Shown: positions 1 through 11,750 of the stretch, piece by piece
Numbering within the stretch: position 1 is the first letter of the stretch
Layout: every line of letters begins with the position of its first letter
Assembly (NCBI GenBank): GCA_001600415.1
Contig: BCJX01000007.1
Location: 62,001-126,000, forward strand
DNA: 64,000 bases
Direction: 5' to 3'
DNA from: Pascua guehoae
Lineage: Eukaryota > Basidiomycota > Tremellomycetes > Trichosporonales > Trichosporonaceae
Notes under the pieces: model-generated
Seen by the model: the letters and a program-made list of their open reading frames with translations, nothing else
What the model was told of the DNA's origin: nothing
The model's database searches: none
Made by a program: the position numbers and the translations under genes

Positions 1-1660
1 CTATTGGAGTGAGGTCCACTTGGTCCACAGCTCTGTCTCACCACGCTCCTCGTGCCATCGTTCTTGTCATTGTGACGGGTATTCAAGCTGGCACTGCGCC
101 TGACCTCTGCTGTGGATTCATCCCCTGCTATCTGACCTCATGTCTAACCTCCCTTTCGAACCCACGGCCACCGTGACCGCCCTAGTCACTAGTCACCCTC
201 CTCTGCCTCCCCGCTAACCCCAGGCGACACACTGACGATCCCGTCCGACGCCCAGCTCCTGGCCGGCCTGCAAGCCACACGCGGCGACGACGTCTACGGC
301 GAGGACGCGACCACGGCCGCGCTCGAGTCGCGCCTCGCCGCGCTGACAGGCAAGGAGGCGGCCCTCTTCTGCGCGTCGGGGACGATGAGCAATCAGCTCG
401 CGATCCGCGCCACGCTCACGTCCCCACCGCACTCTGTGATTGCCGACCACCGCGCGCATGTGCACATTTACGAGGCCGGGGGCATTGCCCTCTTTTCGCA
501 GGCGACGACCCACGCCCTAACCCCCAGCAACGGGCGCCACCTGACGGCCGCCGACGTCGAGCGCGCCCTTGTGTTAGGCGACGACGTGCATACCGCCCCC
601 ACGCGCCTCGTGTGCCTCGAAAATACCATGAACGGCGCCGTGTTCCCCCAGGACGAGGCGCGCGCCATTGCCGACCTCGCGCACGCGCACGGCATCAAGA
701 TGCACCTCGACGGCGCGCGTGTGTGGAATGCCGCGGCGAGGGTCGTCGAGGAGCGCGGGCTCGATGTGGACAGCGAAGAGGTCCGCGCTCGTGTCATTAC
801 AGAGCTTGTCGAGCCGTTTGACAGCGCGAGCTTGTGCTTGTCAAAGGGTATTGGCGCACCGGTTGGATCGTGAGTGTGGAAGGCTTGGCGGAGTTGTGAT
901 TTCGTCGCTGGTTGAATGCGTGCGGGGCGGGGCGACACTGGGGGCCGACACTGGGGTCGGACGCTGGGTGCCGAGGCTGGGGCCCGACGCTGTCTACGCG
1001 TTCAAGCATCCAAGTTGGGGCCATGGGACCATGTCTACGCGTGTTTCTTCTCCGCGTTTGCATTCTCGACTCTGGACAGTTTGCAGGCCCTTATTGCCCT
1101 TATTCTCGCATGACGCTGGGCCACATCCACTACACCAATCCGTGGCTTTCCGCCCCCCAAACCCCTACCGACACCCCCGCCACCACCCCACCTCCCCCCC
1201 CCCCGTGCTGACCCGCAGCGCCATCGTCGGCAGCAAAGACCTGATCAAGCGCGCGCGCTGGTTCCGCAAAGCCTTTGGCGGCGGGTGGCGGCAGGCCGGC
1301 GCCCTCTCCGCCGCGGCCGACTATGCGTTGACGCACCACTTTCCACGCATGGCGGGCACACACGCGCTGGCGCGCCGCCTCGCGTCGGGCCTCGAGAGCG
1401 CGGGCTGCCACATTCTCGCGCCCGTGGACACCAACATGGTCTTCTTTGACCCGCCGCCGGGCGTCACGCTCGAGCAGGTGATTGATGCCCTGGGCGCGCT
1501 GACGGACCCGATTGTGGTCAACTCGAACCGGTGTGTGACGCACCACCAGACGAGCCCCGAGGCCGTCGACGAGTTTGTGCTCGTGGTCCGGGCGCTCGCC
1601 GAGGGTGTGCCCGAGGACAAGCGCGTGAGGGAGGACAAGGACGTCAAGCTGGGGTACTAG
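1..1660 (+). CDS. GLY1: L-threonine (allo-threonine) aldolase, 5' end cut by the window
   Basis: PLP enzyme that splits threonine or allo-threonine to glycine and acetaldehyde in the cytosol. Readable exons are 224-869 and 1219-1660 (stop TAG 1658-1660). The protein shows the family's order: SDTLTIPSD near the N-terminus, GDDVYGED, the substrate region EAGG, the PLP-contact stretch HLDGARVWNAA, the lysine that binds PLP in SLCLSKGIGAPVGS, then the small C-terminal domain. The 870-1218 intron (349 nt) is long for this genome; splicing restores a Ser codon (TC+C). The exon starting at 224 needs one base from upstream; the donor GTGAGG at 9-14 would leave an A at base 8 and complete the conserved Ser of SD (A+GC), so 9-223 is probably an intron and the first exon lies left of the window. 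That first junction is tentative; the rest is firm. Confidence 0.9.
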
Positions 1661-3759
1661 GGTGAGAGAGAGGGGGGGGGGAGGGGGGCGAGTTGGCGGC
1701 GTGGGGAGGGAAACCAAGTGGGACGTGGTTGGGCGGGGATGTGGTGCAGTTGTCGGTGGGAGGGATGTGGTGGAAGCATTCAGCAGAGTATATGGCATTG
1801 GATACTGCATTTTTAGAGACTGTCATGAGGGTCATGATCCCCAGTGCACTGCCATTAGCGTCATGGCCCAAGTGCGGTTCCAAACGCGTCTGGACCCCAA
1901 CTACAACCATCACACGACTGAACAAACTGACTCTACCTCCCTGCGGCTAGAGAACACATTAATAAGGGGAGAACCTACCGAGCAGCCAGTGTCCGTACTT
2001 TGGGCCAGTGCTCACCATCAGAGCAGTCAGCGCCAGTAGTCTGCCAGTAGTCACAGTCTTGTTGTGTGCCCAAGGTAGCTGCATAGCCCCTCCTGCCGAC
2101 ATGCACGTTGTTCCAGACGCAGCGTGCCGCAATCTGGCGGAGAGGCTGTACGTCCACTCGAGGCACCGTCAACCACGAGGGATAGGATTCAGACATGCTT
2201 GAGGCTTGTAACCATGTACTTGGCCGTCCTAGGGGCCCGGCCGACAATGACGTGGGCGTATTCTGACCGAACTGTGGTGTGGTAGCTTGCCGTGGAGCTT
2301 TTTCATGGCCCCTGGCGCTCGGTTCGATAAACGTCGGTGACAAACGGTCACGAACACCGGACAACTGGCATTCGCCCAGTGACACACTGCGGCGTGTTTC
2401 CGTATACAGACGACTTAGTTTTGAGTGCACTCCCCCGCCAAGTGCACGATAGCACCTGTGACGGGTTGGGGAAGTGCCTATTTCCACTAACGGAACTGAC
2501 CCCTCCAGCGCGCCCATTGTACCACCTAGTCTCCTCTAGGTCCACTGTTCCTCCACTGGCGCTTCACAGCCCGACACATTGTATTCGTATCGGTGATCAA
2601 GCCAGTTGCCCCTGCGGCGCAGACAGGCAACGGATCAGTCTGGCTGGTTTGGCATTGGGCCTCCAAGAGGTCGGGACGGTCGTGGGCCCGCAGAGAGGGC
2701 TGGGTGGGCGCCGACTTGGTCGTCAATTGGGTCGGACTGCAAGCTGCATTGCGCGATGACAGGACGGCGACCTCGGGTAGCTGCTTGTCACCTAGGATGG
2801 ACCTTTGCGGATCAGTGTTTCTCGAGAGGCATCGTGAGGCCCTGTTTGGCAAGAAGAGGCTTACTACAGGTGTGTCCGAAACGTCATGAGACTACTGCAA
2901 GGAGGAGGCGACCCGGAGGTATGGGATACAACATGCAGGAAACAGCAGTGTGTCCACTTTCTGTGCCATTGCATTGGTCTAGAGAGTGTACATGCCCAAC
3001 TTTGACCAGACCGAGCTCAAAGTGGCAGTCTCAAAACTTCCGGGGCACACCTGTATCATATACTCTGTCTTGTCAGTTACCGCGAGTGACTCTGCCCAAC
3101 ATGCCTCGCAGCACATGGCGTTCTGTGAATCACGGGCGCTATCGCCCACTCCGACCCCACGCTGCCTGATGTCTCTCAAATGGCTTGGCAGGAAACCAAC
3201 ACCCTCAAGTCTGGCCAGCAGCCCCAAGGTAGCCGAGCCACACCCACTGATGCCACTTAGTCACATCATTGATTGCCTGGGATTTCAATCTGTGGCAGGT
3301 CGGCAATCGGTCCAATTGTCTGCAACGCCGCTTCTAACTCTAAAATTCGTTGCGCCTGTGGGGATAGATTGGCCACGTTCCCCAGGAAAACGGCTGGAAA
3401 GACACTCGGGAGTCGTGACGTGTGGCATACTCGGAGTTTGATGGCGAACCGAGGGCCGCGGTACCGTCATTTCGGACACGGCTCTTTTGGATATCTTAGT
3501 GCGGTATTGATGCTGGACAACCGTGGACGCTGTGCATATCGCCCAGGAACATTGACAAGCGTAGCCAAGCCTAGCCTGATAACAACCCGTTAGAAGAGGA
3601 AAGAGTGCCTGGGTAGCCAGCCACACATGAGACCCATTGACCATGGCTTGCGCCCACCAGCCACACTTCTGGTTGAACGGAACATTGTGCTGCATGCGAA
3701 CACGAGCCTATATTTAGACGCTACAGAATATGTACAGAGAAAAAATGCGCAGGTTGTGG
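1661..3759. other. Intergenic, one inverted-repeat element inside
   Basis: About 2.1 kb between the 3' ends of the threonine aldolase and ZAP1 genes, which converge. No reading frame here has family features or a credible exon structure. A G-rich run at 1671-1690 follows the aldolase stop. The only structured part is the inverted-repeat element at 2867-3053, listed separately. Confidence 0.6.
2867..3053 (+). mobile_element. MITE-like element, copy 1 (187 bp)
   Basis: Both ends carry the same inverted terminal repeat beginning CAGGTGTGYCC; over 29 bp the two ends agree at about 21 positions. The interior matches the copy at 18407-18600 in inverted orientation, including the shared stretches GCATTGGTCTAGAG and GACCGAGCTCAAAG. 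It has no coding capacity. TA lies directly outside both ends, as in a Tc1/mariner-type TA target duplication; that class is an inference. The ends are more diverged than in copy 2, so this looks like the older copy. Confidence 0.8.
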
Positions 3760-5909
3760 CTACACGACGGTTACTTCGCCCTTGACCTCGCCCTTGACCT
3801 TTGGAACAGATGCGCCTGCCTTCTTCCTCCCGCCCCCCGTGTGCACACTCATGTGCCTCTTGAGCTGGTCCGGCCGGCTGAACCGCTTCCCGCAACCCGG
3901 GTGCGTGCATGCAAACGGCCGCTCTCCGGTATCTGTGGCGAGTCAGCTTTGCGTCACAGCAAGTCAACTCACGCGTCCGGATGTGTTTGGTAAGGTTTGA
4001 CGCTTCGACAAAGCCCTTGCCGCAGTGCGGGCAGACAAACGGTCGTACACCCAAGTGGGTGCGGCGGTGGATCGTGAGCGACGACGAAATGGCAAACGCC
4101 TTGCCGCAGCCGGGATAGTCGCAGACAAATGGTTCTGTCGTTAGTATACGTTTGTCGCGGTGACTCGCTCATACTAGACTCGCTCCTGCTAGACTCGCTC
4201 AGACTCACTGTCATCGGCATGGCGCCGCATGTGGGCAGCGAGCGGCGCAGCCTCGCAGAATGTCTGACCGCAGACGGCGCACCGGAACGGCCGGTGGCCC
4301 GTGTGGCTTTGCAGGTGGCGGAGGACCTTTTGGCGCGAGGAGAATGCCCGTCCACCAGGGCCGCCACACCCGTCCCAGAGGCAGCGATACTCGTTGACGC
4401 CGCGGCCAATGTGGTCCTCGCTGAGGTGCTCCATGAGGTCGCCCGAGGTTGCAAACGGTTCGCGCGTGCACCCTGGCCAGAGACAGACGTGGTTGCCTGC
4501 CGACGACACGGTCGACAAGGCCGATCCCGAAGCAACCGACGGCGACGGCGACGGTGGGAGCTTGACGGGTTGGTGGGCGTGCACATGTGGCGCATGGCGA
4601 TGCACGTGTGCAGGACGCGCATACGGCTTGGCGTGGTGGAGGTGATTGTGTGCGTGGTGGTGCAGGTGATGGGCATAGTTTGCTTCGGGCGTCGGGGCGG
4701 GTGCGAGTGGTGTCGGTGGCTGGGACCGCGCCTGGGTTTGTGGGGGATTGGTCGACTGGCCCATCAGAGTTTGAAAGTCGGAGCCCCAGAGGTCACTCGT
4801 GACGCCAATGTGCTCCTCGAGGAGGTGGCGTAACATTGTCTGCGGGCTGAGGGGCTCGCCAGTCTCGGCGTGAGTATGGCTGTGGCCATGGCCGTGGGCG
4901 TGCGAGTGGCCATGCGCATTCGCAGGGGGAAACTGGGTGGCACCGGGCTGCTGAACAATCGATGGGTCAATGGTAAAGCAGTCATCCCACAGACACGGCA
5001 AGAGATCCCCACTCGGCGCTGATGTCGATACTGCATGCTGCTGTCCCGTAACAGAATTGTGGAGCGCATTGCCCATACCCAGGTCGAGCACCATGCCCGT
5101 CTGGGGCGCCGCATCGACTGCCGGCGGCTGTTCAATGGCCGGTGCCGAGACCGTTTCCAGGGCGGTCGTGCTCGCGCCAAGATGCTCGGTAGCGAGATGC
5201 TCCAAAAGCGCCGTCATGGTTCCAAAGGAGCGGTGGCAGTTTTGCCAGTGACACACGTGGCTGCCTGGAGGCACCACAGGCGTGGGCGGTGGAGCAGCAA
5301 CAGTCGACCGCGTGGCCGACGTGGTTGCCGACAATGCAGCAGCGACGAGGTCATAGTATGGCGGTGTCGGGAGAGCCGGGTGCGATTGCGCATGGTTCTG
5401 CGACTGGTGTTCAAGCGGTGGTTGGGATTCAAGGTTGAGAGGGACTCCGGCCAGCGAGCACGCATCCGAGCAGCATTGGAGCTGCGGTGGGTCAGACAAT
5501 AGGTCAAGACTAGCCTCCCGTGTCAGCATGAACATACAAATTCCTCAATGGTGCATCCAGAAGGACACCATTCTCCATGCTCGTGTGGCTTCATGTGCGA
5601 CACTGTGGGGTCGCATGTAGGATCGTCGCAGCATTCGGCCGGGCAGCACTCTGCTCCCTCGCACTCGGCGTCAAAGCACGGCTCGGCGCACACTTCGGCG
5701 CAGTTCTGGTCCTCACACGCGTCCTCGCAGTGCTCGTCGAGGCAGCAGTATGTTTCGAACGGGCATGGTGATGGGCACGCAGTGGCGGGGGCGGGGACAG
5801 GTGTCGAGCTCGACCCGTGGTCCATGTCGCAACAGATGAGCGAGTGGGCGGTGCGAGGCGAGGCCGCCGGCGGGGGCTGCGCGGGATTGTTGTCGACAAT
5901 CATGGCCAT
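3760..5909 (-). CDS. ZAP1: Zap1-type zinc-responsive C2H2 transcription factor
   Basis: Exons (minus): 5909-5538, 5481-4209, 4134-3973, 3932-3760; introns of 56, 74 and 40 nt; 659 aa. Residues 1-124 hold a Cys-rich acidic region with repeated Cys pairs. Next come a finger of the CWCH2 type (CHWQNC, about residue 201), a long His-rich linker of HGH/HAH runs, two more Trp-containing fingers (CLWPGC, CLWDGC), and four classical fingers ending in [17 protein letters not shown]. Seven fingers, with the Trp between the first Cys pair, is the arrangement known for yeast Zap1, which senses nuclear zinc and drives zinc-uptake genes. The start MAMIVDNN is chosen because the Cys-rich region follows at once; the frame stays open upstream. 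A generic C2H2 regulator is less likely given the CWCH2 set. Confidence 0.88.
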
Positions 5910-7692
5910 GTTTGAAAAGGTGACCCGACGACGACGACGGGTGGCTTTTGGTAGATTCTTTTGGGTTGGAGCAACATGTACAGAGCCGATGGGCGCAGGT
6001 AGCGAGGTTAGCTGGGGGGTACAGCAGCTCGCAGGAACAGTGGAAAGAAGCACAAGAAGCCGGGGGGGGGGCGAGAATGTGGCCAGTCGAAGGGCAAAAA
6101 GCGAGAGAGGGAACAAGACTAACAACCCACTAACACAACCGATCGGGTCCTCAATTCAGCATTCCCACTCCACTCCACTCGGCATGGTGGCAAAACACAC
6201 CATCACGCGATAACTGCGGCTCACGTAATATAGCGTGAAAACCACGTGACAACCGCGTGAATTCTTGCTCCTGTTCTGCCCCCATTTACTCCCGCTGATC
6301 ACGTGATCCATACCCGGACCTTGTCGCCACTCCTGTATCTCATTGTCTCATGCATTCTCTCTATTCGCCACAATCCCCTGTACCCCTGTCTTCAGGTCGA
6401 GTCGCCTGTGTAAACAATGGCATTTCCCAGTTCCAGGCCAAAGGCCCTCTGCTTCCAGTACAAGCGAACGCCGTCGCTGCGATTCCATGGGTCCAGCCAC
6501 TTGGCTGGCGGCGGGGCCTCGCCATCAACGTCTGTGCAAACTGTCGAGGCTAGTCTTCCACCTCGCCAACTCTGCCTCAACTATCAGCGCCTAATGCCAA
6601 AGGTGAGAGAGCCCACTACCTGCTCCATTGCAGCTTCCCCCGAAAATTATACCACCCACTGCATTGCACGCAAAATGCAAGGCAATTTAGCATTGGATCG
6701 GTACACGATGTGGGAGCCGCACAAAGTCTCGACGAGACGCAAAGTAGTTATCCCGCTCAGCACGTTCCCCTCTAGACCACACGCGCTCGCCAACGACTCC
6801 GCCCCTGCCAAGCCGCTCTGCGCGTCACCTCCCCCTAGCGCACCAACCACGAAGAAATCATCCTTACCCCCTGCGCAGGCGCGCAGGCACGCATGCACTC
6901 GAGCTCGGTAGAGTGTCATGACAGACGCTGACAGACGGTGGTGATCTAGCTTACCCTCACTTCTCACTCTGTACAGATCTGACCTAGTCTAAGGCTCGTG
7001 CGCTGCGCCGAGTTTAACGCCCCAGACAGACAGGCTTCTGCCATCTCTGGCACACCTCATCCACACATTTGGCCTTGACCTGTCCTCGCCCGCAACTCGG
7101 TCAACTGTCGCACCGAATAGAGGCGCGAGCAATGAGCCCGAGGTGCTCCGAGGTGCTGCACTTTTGTCTCGCGCGCAAACACCTTGTTCGCCTCACGCTG
7201 CGGACCGCACAGAGTCGTAGAGGCGTCCGTCCCACGCACAGCTCCTGGGCAGCCAGTAAAGTGGCATGGCGGCGTGCTGTGCGCGGCGCGGTCACCGCAA
7301 TGTCCTCCGGCGCCCCATGCTAGAACAGGCACGTCGTACGCCAAGGCTCTCGTATGCCAAGGCTCTGTCAACTGAACGAGAACAGACACGTCGTAAGCCA
7401 AGGCTCGAACAACCACCAAACACCAAACGACCCAGTCGCGTCGGCGAGTCTACTCTAGTCAACCGAGCTCGTGGAGCTCGGTCACCCTGGCCAAGTCGTG
7501 GGCCGGTGCAGTGTCCTCTGTGGCATTTGTAATGCGCTACCTTTCGCACCGCATAGCTATGCACACCCCGTCCTCCTGAACCAAGACTAGGTTCAGAAGC
7601 CCGGACCTCACCACAGTTAAAAGGGCGTCCTGCAACTTCGTTCCCTCCAATTCCTCATCATCCACCGCATCCCTACGCGCGCACCCGACACC
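5910..7692. other. Intergenic, divergent promoters of ZAP1 and the 7.7-kb gene
   Basis: About 1.8 kb between two divergent genes. The frame upstream of the ZAP1 start stays open but reads as simple pyrimidine-rich leader. CACGTG boxes sit at 6243 and 6300 (listed). Around 7325-7410 a short phrase, cgtcgtaNgccaaggctc, occurs twice. No coding region was recognised. Confidence 0.55.
6243..6308. promoter_or_regulatory. Two CACGTG boxes upstream of ZAP1
   Basis: CACGTG occurs at 6243-6248 and again at 6300-6305, the second inside a perfect 12-bp palindrome GATCACGTGATC (6297-6308). They lie 335-400 bp upstream of the ZAP1 start. CACGTG is the core bound by bHLH factors (Cbf1, Sre1 types); which factor acts here is unknown. 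Confidence 0.35.
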
Positions 7693-9354
7693 ATGGGGAC
7701 AGCGGCCGACACCTGGCGGAAAGTGACCGAGTTGGTCAGGATTATAGATTTTCCCGTCACCAGGACTGTACGTCAACACCCTGCTGCCATCGACGTGCTG
7801 ACACGCCCCAGTATCCGTACGGCTGGTGGTTCCACGTGATCACGGTGCTGCTGTACCTCGGCCTCATCCCCGTCATCTCCGTATGGTCTGGTGGGTCAGC
7901 CAGTGCTCCCCAACCCAAACAAGATGGCTAACCGCCGTCAGCGGCCACCGCGGGGTACTTTACGGTCACGGACCTCAGTCCCGTGTACTATTCAAGGTTC
8001 GAGCGCATGTGGTATAGCCGGTTCGTCCCCGACTCCTGGTTCCGCCCACAGGAGAGCACATGCAACGAAGTCTTGTACGCCTAACCCAACTCGGTGCGCA
8101 CTGACAGTATAGGATTGCGCCCGGCCAGTCGTTCTACACTTCCAACGCGATTCTGAAGTGGGAAATCCAATCGATCCAGCTGGAAGAAGGCTCGTCGGCA
8201 GACGTTGTCCCGTATACTGGCCAGAACCTCACCGACTGCTACCCGGTCGAGGTTCAAGTGCAATTGTCACGCGCCGAGCAGTACATCAGGTACCAGGTGA
8301 GTACGGCTCTTGACCCATCACTTATGCGACCCAGATTTACGCCACTTGCTTCTCAAACCCCAACCTACCGTGGGGAATGCGTATCGTGACCACACAAGAT
8401 ATCCTCTTGCAAATGTGGTACATCCCCGAATGGGCAGGGACGGGAAGGAACAAGAAAGCCGACGCGATTAGCGACATGGGGAACCTCATGAATTCTCGCC
8501 TGATCGAAATGTTCAAGGTCCTCCGTGGCGTCTATCTCTGGAATGCGGCCAACGATACGGCAGACGTGCAGCAATACTTTGCACATTTCTGGGATAGCAG
8601 GTGTCCTACCTACGACGACATCAACCTGAACGATACTACCCGCGATTGTCTTTCGCAGCCCTTCACTGCGTGGATGGAGCTCATGACCCTCAACGGTATG
8701 TCGCAATACCCGTAGCATATCAAACGAGTGGCTCGATGTCGAATGCGCAAACGAGAACTGTTGCAGTATCGGGGCTGACGCGCAGACATTTATCCGGCCG
8801 CGGACGAGACTCCTCACCAAGACTTCGGCGTTGGTGTTGTTCAAGCGTTATTCTCCATGGCGGCCTGGGATTTGGGCCATTCGGAGGGGAACAACGTCTT
8901 TACCAACCGCACGGCGTGGGACGACATGGTGAAGCGCATCAACTTCACAAACTATCTTGAATTGGTGAATGTGACGGCAGTGGAAGCCATTACCACGTTC
9001 CCCGACCTCAACAAGAGCACGGCCCCGGTCATCCCAAACCAGTACGTCTGTCAGAAATTGCAGACCAAAACTCCGGCAATGTATGCCGGCTCCGTTCTGG
9101 GCCTTATCTTTGCTCTCCTGGTGCGTTGCCCCCCCCCCCCCTCGCATCCCTCACTTGCTGACACTCAGGGCGGCTTTTTCGCCATCTGGCACACCTTCTG
9201 GCAGATCTGGGGCCGCCTCGTTTGGAAGCGCTTCAAGGCCACCCCAGACAACAAGGACGCCTTTGACCCCCTGCCGACGACGCCGAGCGTGAGCCATGGC
9301 GCCTCCACAGCCATCGGCCTGCAACCCATCCATGGCCCGATCGCCAATCCGTAG
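7693..9354 (+). CDS. Two-span membrane glycoprotein of unknown function
   Basis: Seven exons: 7693-7767, 7812-7890, 7942-8074, 8113-8296, 8335-8695, 8786-9120, 9169-9354; introns 38-90 nt; 450 aa. I do not recognise a named domain. One membrane span lies near residues 30-50, a second near 373-400 (GSVLGLIFALLGGFFAIW). The 320 residues between carry at least seven N-glycosylation sequons (for example NLT, NDT, NRT, NFT, NVT) and several Cys, so they should be lumenal or extracellular; both tails would be cytoplasmic. The intron at 9121-9168 falls exactly inside the second span and contains a 13-base C run. Such a hairpin topology suits a channel-like, receptor or trafficking protein, but the sequence does not decide. 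Confidence 0.8.
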
Positions 9355-10140
9355 CACACCCCGTTCCAGAGCCCGTGAGCGCGGAGTGGCGCGCACTTTT
9401 GCTATCGCCGTGTTCGCCAACCGCAACCCGAATTACGCCGCATTAACTCGTCCGTGAAGTAATGACACTGCATCCGTGGTTTATACTCTGTCGAATGTAT
9501 AATCGTCTTGTTATCTCGCCGTACCGGTACGTTGCCCGCAACCGCTTTCCCCAGCCCTGCCTACGCTTGCCATGATGAGCGTACCCACTTGACCACGGGC
9601 GCGGCACCAACCTCACGACCGGGTCGATCTCGACCTCGTACGTACGGAGATGCAACTCAACCAGCGTAGCGGCTCGGAGGACGTCGGCGCAGAGTTCTGA
9701 CCTCGGAAGACGAGGTGGGCCTAGACACCTTGCGAGCTGATATCAATCTTGTTACACGGTCGTTAAAGACCTAGCCCGGGCACAGGCGAGGGCTGGCTCA
9801 AACGGTGAGTGGCTGTGGTCATTGGCAAAGCCTGACCATTTTTGCAGTCGCAAGGCCACCCTTGTCAGTGCTCGATTTCGTGTGCGTTCGCAATGTCCGT
9901 GGTGTGAGCAGTGGGCAGTGTACATCAGTGCCTGTTCATGTACGTTTACATTAAACGGAACCGTGCAAAAGAACAACACGACGAATTTGCACGGTGCTGG
10001 ATAAATTACACAGACTTTAGAGATGCAATCAATTGTTCCGAAGCAGGGCTGCAGAGGCTCTTGGAAGCACATCCATCACGGCCGCCCTCACTTCTCAGGT
10101 CTCCTTGCCCCACACCACGCCACCACACCATGCACGCATA

Positions 10141-10161
10141 CACACACACACACACACACAA
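10141..10161. repeat. (CA)n microsatellite
   Basis: Twenty-one bases of CA dinucleotide in intergenic DNA, followed 80 bp on by a (GATA)3 run at 10241-10254. Confidence 0.9.
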
Positions 10162-10396
10162 AATATAGACACATAGTTTGCCACATGGCTTTCAACTTTG
10201 TCTCGAGCAAGATTGCTGTATACTATAGATTGCTATTATAGATAGATAGATAGATGTGCGTGCATCTAAACATGTGTCCGTCGCCGAGGTTAATCCCACT
10301 GCAAGGGCCCTTATTGCGCCGCCAGCCTCTAGGCAGAGCCGTCTCGATCCATGGTGAGCGTCTCGATCCGTGGTGCGTTGTCCATGTTTACAATTG

Positions 10397-10638
10397 CTGT
10401 AAAACAACTGTAAATAGGAATTTTACCTGTAAACCGGGTACAGGATTCTGTCTCTGTGACCAGTGACAGGACCGAACAGAAGCTGATTTCGGCCAATACA
10501 GACACAGATCTGGCGGACAGGATTGGAATAATGACCAAAACAACAGGAATCAGACCCCTGTGCCACTCCTACTGTGACAGGACAGGATTTTTGCCGTGTG
10601 GCCCTGCGACGGCTGTCCTATTTACAGTTGTTTTACAG
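10397..10638. mobile_element. Inverted-repeat (MITE-like) element, 242 bp
   Basis: A 23-bp perfect inverted repeat, CTGTAAAACAACTGTAAATA plus GGA, bounds the segment (10397-10419 and 10616-10638). The interior has further partial palindromes and three copies of ACAGGATT, and no reading frame. I see no convincing target duplication. It lies 248 bp upstream of the dehydrogenase start. It is unrelated to the CAGGTG-ended family elsewhere in the window. A plain stem-loop in the promoter is the alternative reading. Confidence 0.65.
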
Positions 10639-10885
10639 TGGACATCCAACCGGCCTGCCGGGCCGGTACTCCGCGGCCAAGTCCGACAATTATCCCGCAT
10701 CGGTCAATCACCGTCTCTTACCGCTTCTCCACCTCCCCACCCCGCAACTGGGAATTGGCTATCCGTCTCTCTCCAGACCACTTGAATTGGCTATCCTCGT
10801 CCTTGTCCCAGTACTACTTCTCCGCCCCCGACTCGCTCTTCATTTTCCTCACCCCCCTCCCCTCTTGTCCCAGAACTCGCTCACC

Positions 10886-11750
10886 ATGTCCACCTCTCCC
10901 AAAGTCGTCCTCGTCACCGGCGCGTCGGGCGGTGTTGGCCGTGCGTGCGCCGTCGGTCTCTCGCAGGCGTACCCGGACGCCGAGGGGCGTCAGCTCGTCC
11001 TCGTCCTCTGTGGGCGTCGCGAGGGCGAGCTCAAGGCCACCGCCGACCAGTGCAAGGAGGGAACGACGATCGAGATCAAGACGGCCGATGTCAGCAATGA
11101 CGCCGAGGTCGACGCCATGTTCAAGAGTGTGCAGGACAAGTATGGCCGCCTGGACGTCCTGTTCAACGTGAGTAGCGAGGGGCGTCGTACTGCTGTGATC
11201 CTACCGGTTGTTGACTAGCTCAGAACGCGGGCGTCGACCTGCTGGGCGGAGTAGCCATCGAGGACGCCGACATGACAAAGTTCCGCCAAGTGCTCGAGGT
11301 AAACGTCATGGCTGCCGTGCTGTGCACCGCCGCCGCGATCCGGGTGATGAAGACGTGCGGCGGCGGCCGCATCATCAACAATGGCTCCATCTCGTCCACA
11401 TCCCCACGCCCCAACTCGGCCGCGTACACCGTCTCCAAGCATGCCATCCTGGGCCTGACGCGCTCGACATCCCTCGACGGACGCAAGTACGGCATCACAT
11501 GCACCCAGCTCGATATTGGCAACGCGGCGACCGCCATGATCGGCCACGCCGCAAAGGGCTGCCCCCAGGCGGACGGCACAATCCGCCCCGAACCCCTCAT
11601 GGACGTGGCCAATGTTGCCAGGGCGGTCACGTTTGTCTGCAGCCTGCCTCCAGACGCAGACGTTCTCCACCTTGAGATTCTGTGAGTACGATCTGAGGAG
11701 ACGGAGCTGATCAAAGTGCGTCGGGAATGCCTTTTGTTGGGCGCGGTTAA
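10886..11750 (+). CDS. Short-chain dehydrogenase/reductase (SDR)
   Basis: Exons 10886-11167, 11224-11681, 11717-11750; introns 56 and 35 nt; 257 aa. Classical SDR motifs appear in order: NAD(P)-binding [10 protein letters not shown] near residue 11, D-V-S then NAG after the first splice, catalytic Ser (NNGSISST) and YxxxK (AYTVSKHA). Substrate unknown. The C-terminus GMPFVGRG comes from a 34-nt last exon; without that splice the frame ends three bases past the donor. This ending is common in fungal SDRs, which supports the terminal intron. Arg residues in GRR after the third strand suggest NADP preference (inference). Confidence 0.9.

Larger units (their letters stand above)
9355..10885. other. 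Intergenic with microsatellites and an inverted-repeat element
   Basis: About 1.5 kb. Contains a CA run (10141-10161), a GATA run (10241-10254) and the 242-bp inverted-repeat element at 10397-10638. The last 250 bp is the pyrimidine-rich promoter and leader of the dehydrogenase gene. No gene seen. Confidence 0.6.
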
